From assembly GCF_947494555.1 (NCBI RefSeq), contig NZ_CANLVF010000002.1:682001-746000 (forward strand): 64,000 nucleotides of DNA, in the 5' to 3' direction. Of the stretch, positions 62,929 to 64,000 are shown in pieces; within the stretch, counting starts at the first letter, position 1, and each line of letters begins with the position of its first letter. Both the position numbers and the translations under genes were made by a program. The notes beneath the pieces were generated by a model. It was not told the origin of the DNA. It was given only the letters and a program-made list of their open reading frames with translations, and made no database searches. The stretch comes from an uncultured Roseibium sp. Its GTDB lineage: Bacteria > Pseudomonadota > Alphaproteobacteria > Rhizobiales > Stappiaceae.

Positions 62929-64000
62929 GCCAGCACTCCCGTCTTCCTGCCCGCCTTTCCGAAGGCCTCAAGCGCGCGGTCGAGATCGCTGCGTGTCAGG
63001 GCCGCGTTCATCTGCGTACGGATACGCGCCTGTCCGCGTGGCACCACAGGAAAGAAAAAGCCGGAAACGTAGACGCCTTCCTCGAAGAGTTCGGAAGCCA
63101 TGGCCTGTGCCAATTTCGCCTCGCCCAGCATGACGGGTATGATCGGGTGTTCTCCTGCAAGCAGCTCGAAACCGAGTGCTTCAAGCCCGGACCGCCAATA
63201 GTCCGCGTTGTCAAACAACCTGCACCGAAGATCGTCGCCCTCCTCCACAAGCCGGATCGCCTCCAGGCCACTCATGACGACAGCCGGTGGAAGGGAGTTT
63301 GAGAAAAGATAAGGCCGCGCCCGCTGACGCAGCAGATCGACCACTGGCTGCGGACCGGCAATATAGCCGCCAATTCCGCCGCCGAGCGCCTTGCCGAGCG
63401 TACCAGTCAGAATGTCCACGTCGACCCCGAAATGGGCCGGCGTCCCCTCACCTTTCGGCCCCATAAACCCGGTTGCGTGGCAGTCGTCGACCATGACCAC
63501 TGCGTCATAGCGTTTCGCAAGGGCTGTGATCTCGGGCAACTTTGCCAAATACCCGTCCATCGAAAAGACGCCGTCGGTCGCAACCATGATATGACGGGCA
63601 CCGGCTTCGCGCGCCTCTTTCAGTTTCGCTTCCAGATCCGCCATGTCCGAATTCGCATAGCGATATCTCTTTGCCTTGCAAAGCCGGACCCCATCGATGA
63701 TCGAGGCGTGATTGAGTGCGTCCGATATGATCGCGTCCTCGGGTCCCAGGAGTGGCTCGAAAAGACCGCCATTGGCATCAAAGCAGGCTGCAAAGAGGAT
63801 CGAATCATCCTTGCCCAGGAAATCGGCCAAGCGCTTCTCCAACTGCCTGTGAATGTCCTGCGTCCCGCAGATGAACCGGACAGAGGCCATGCCATAGCCC
63901 TTGGGCTCCAGAGCCTTTCTGGCCGCTTCCTCCAAAGCCGGATGGTCGGCAAGTCCGAGGTAATTGTTTGCGCACAGATTAATTACCTCGCGACCGCCAA
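62925..64000 (-). CDS. kbl: 2-amino-3-ketobutyrate CoA ligase / glycine C-acetyltransferase (partial, cut by right edge)
   Basis: A pyridoxal-phosphate enzyme that splits 2-amino-3-ketobutyrate with CoA into glycine and acetyl-CoA. The N-terminus lies outside the window; the visible part begins within NYLGLADHP. Stretches seen are [21 protein letters not shown] sequence (as MASVRFICG then TQDIHRQLE), [11 protein letters not shown] with the cofactor Asp, and the Schiff-base Lys in [17 protein letters not shown]. It precedes tdh in the same operon, the standard kbl-tdh threonine degradation pair. Confidence 0.95.
   Translation of the reverse strand, partial: GGREVINLCANNYLGLADHPALEEAARKALEPKGYGMASVRFICGTQDIHRQLEKRLADFLGKDDSILFAACFDANGGLFEPLLGPEDAIISDALNHASIIDGVRLCKAKRYRYANSDMADLEAKLKEAREAGARHIMVATDGVFSMDGYLAKLPEITALAKRYDAVVMVDDCHATGFMGPKGEGTPAHFGVDVDILTGTLGKALGGGIGGYIAGPQPVVDLLRQRARPYLFSNSLPPAVVMSGLEAIRLVEEGDDLRCRLFDNADYWRSGLEALGFELLAGEHPIIPVMLGEAKLAQAMASELFEEGVYVSGFFFPVVPRGQARIRTQMNAALTRSDLDRALEAFGKAGRKTGVLA

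Noticed and set aside
61945..63072. 375-codon plus-strand frame opposite tdh and kbl
   Set aside because: It mirrors two well-conserved enzymes and has no recognisable motif or ribosome site.

Overview
The window looks like ordinary chromosome from a marine-type alphaproteobacterium of the Hyphomicrobiales (Rhizobiales), plausibly close to Stappiaceae (Roseibium/Labrenzia). This placement is inference from gene content: psd-pssA, cysS with a GFA protein and cimA, a short gltX paralogue, a class II DAHP synthase, DUF2865 and DUF2059 proteins, rpiA with gor, YcaQ and kbl-tdh, in moderately high G+C DNA. No insertion sequence, prophage, CRISPR array or rRNA operon was seen. There is one tRNA gene, tRNA-Val(CAC).

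Layout. 1-1.4 kb: phospholipid genes psd and pssA (cut by the left edge). 1.8-3.9 kb: an orphan cysteine-containing protein, then a LysR regulator divergent from a small ORF. 4-6.3 kb: a Cys-rich ArsR regulator with an Atm1-type ABC exporter. 6.5-10.5 kb: a LysM envelope protein, a LOG-family nucleosidase and a double-receiver diguanylate cyclase. 10.5-15 kb: a minus-strand run cysS, GFA, cimA, rarD. 15-23.3 kb: L,D-transpeptidase, a BigR/SqrR-like ArsR regulator, CreA, a metallo-beta-lactamase-fold protein, MarR, a DUF2865 protein and gltX. 23.7-26 kb: a large membrane protein with no recognised domain and a 34-residue secreted micropeptide. 26-34 kb: MFS transporter, NAD synthetase, a receiver protein, class II DAHP synthase, VIT1-family transporter, gamma-glutamylcyclotransferase-like protein and a class V aminotransferase. 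34-43 kb: two tandem CHASE4-like GGDEF proteins, gor, a DUF2059 protein, rpiA, a soluble chemoreceptor carrying PilZ, and gph. 43-47.5 kb: a DUF4139 protein, tRNA-Val, a VPLPA-CTERM protein and an ATP-grasp protein.

47.7-53.4 kb is the most distinctive block: a TPR-glycosyltransferase of FlmG-like architecture converges on an apparent four-gene operon (NeuB-like synthase, methyltransferase, NeuA-like cytidylyltransferase with a HAD-like tail, methyltransferase). It reads as a nonulosonic-acid protein- or surface-glycosylation locus. Its NeuA-like protein has altered catalytic positions in both domains. 53.6-64 kb: ferredoxin-NADP reductase, a TylF-like methyltransferase, a GlxA-type AraC regulator, a TSUP permease, YcaQ, a small membrane protein, an AT-rich gene-poor gap, a Cys-rich secreted protein with a DoxX protein, and the threonine-catabolic pair kbl (cut by the right edge) and tdh.

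Themes. Cyclic-di-GMP signalling recurs (three GGDEF proteins and a PilZ chemoreceptor). Thiol and redox functions recur (Atm1-like exporter, GFA, glutathione reductase, gamma-glutamylcyclotransferase-like protein, persulfide-sensor-like ArsR, TSUP permease). I saw no clear new defence or mobile system. The least explained items are the altered glycan operon, the 718-residue membrane protein and a few small secreted ORFs.
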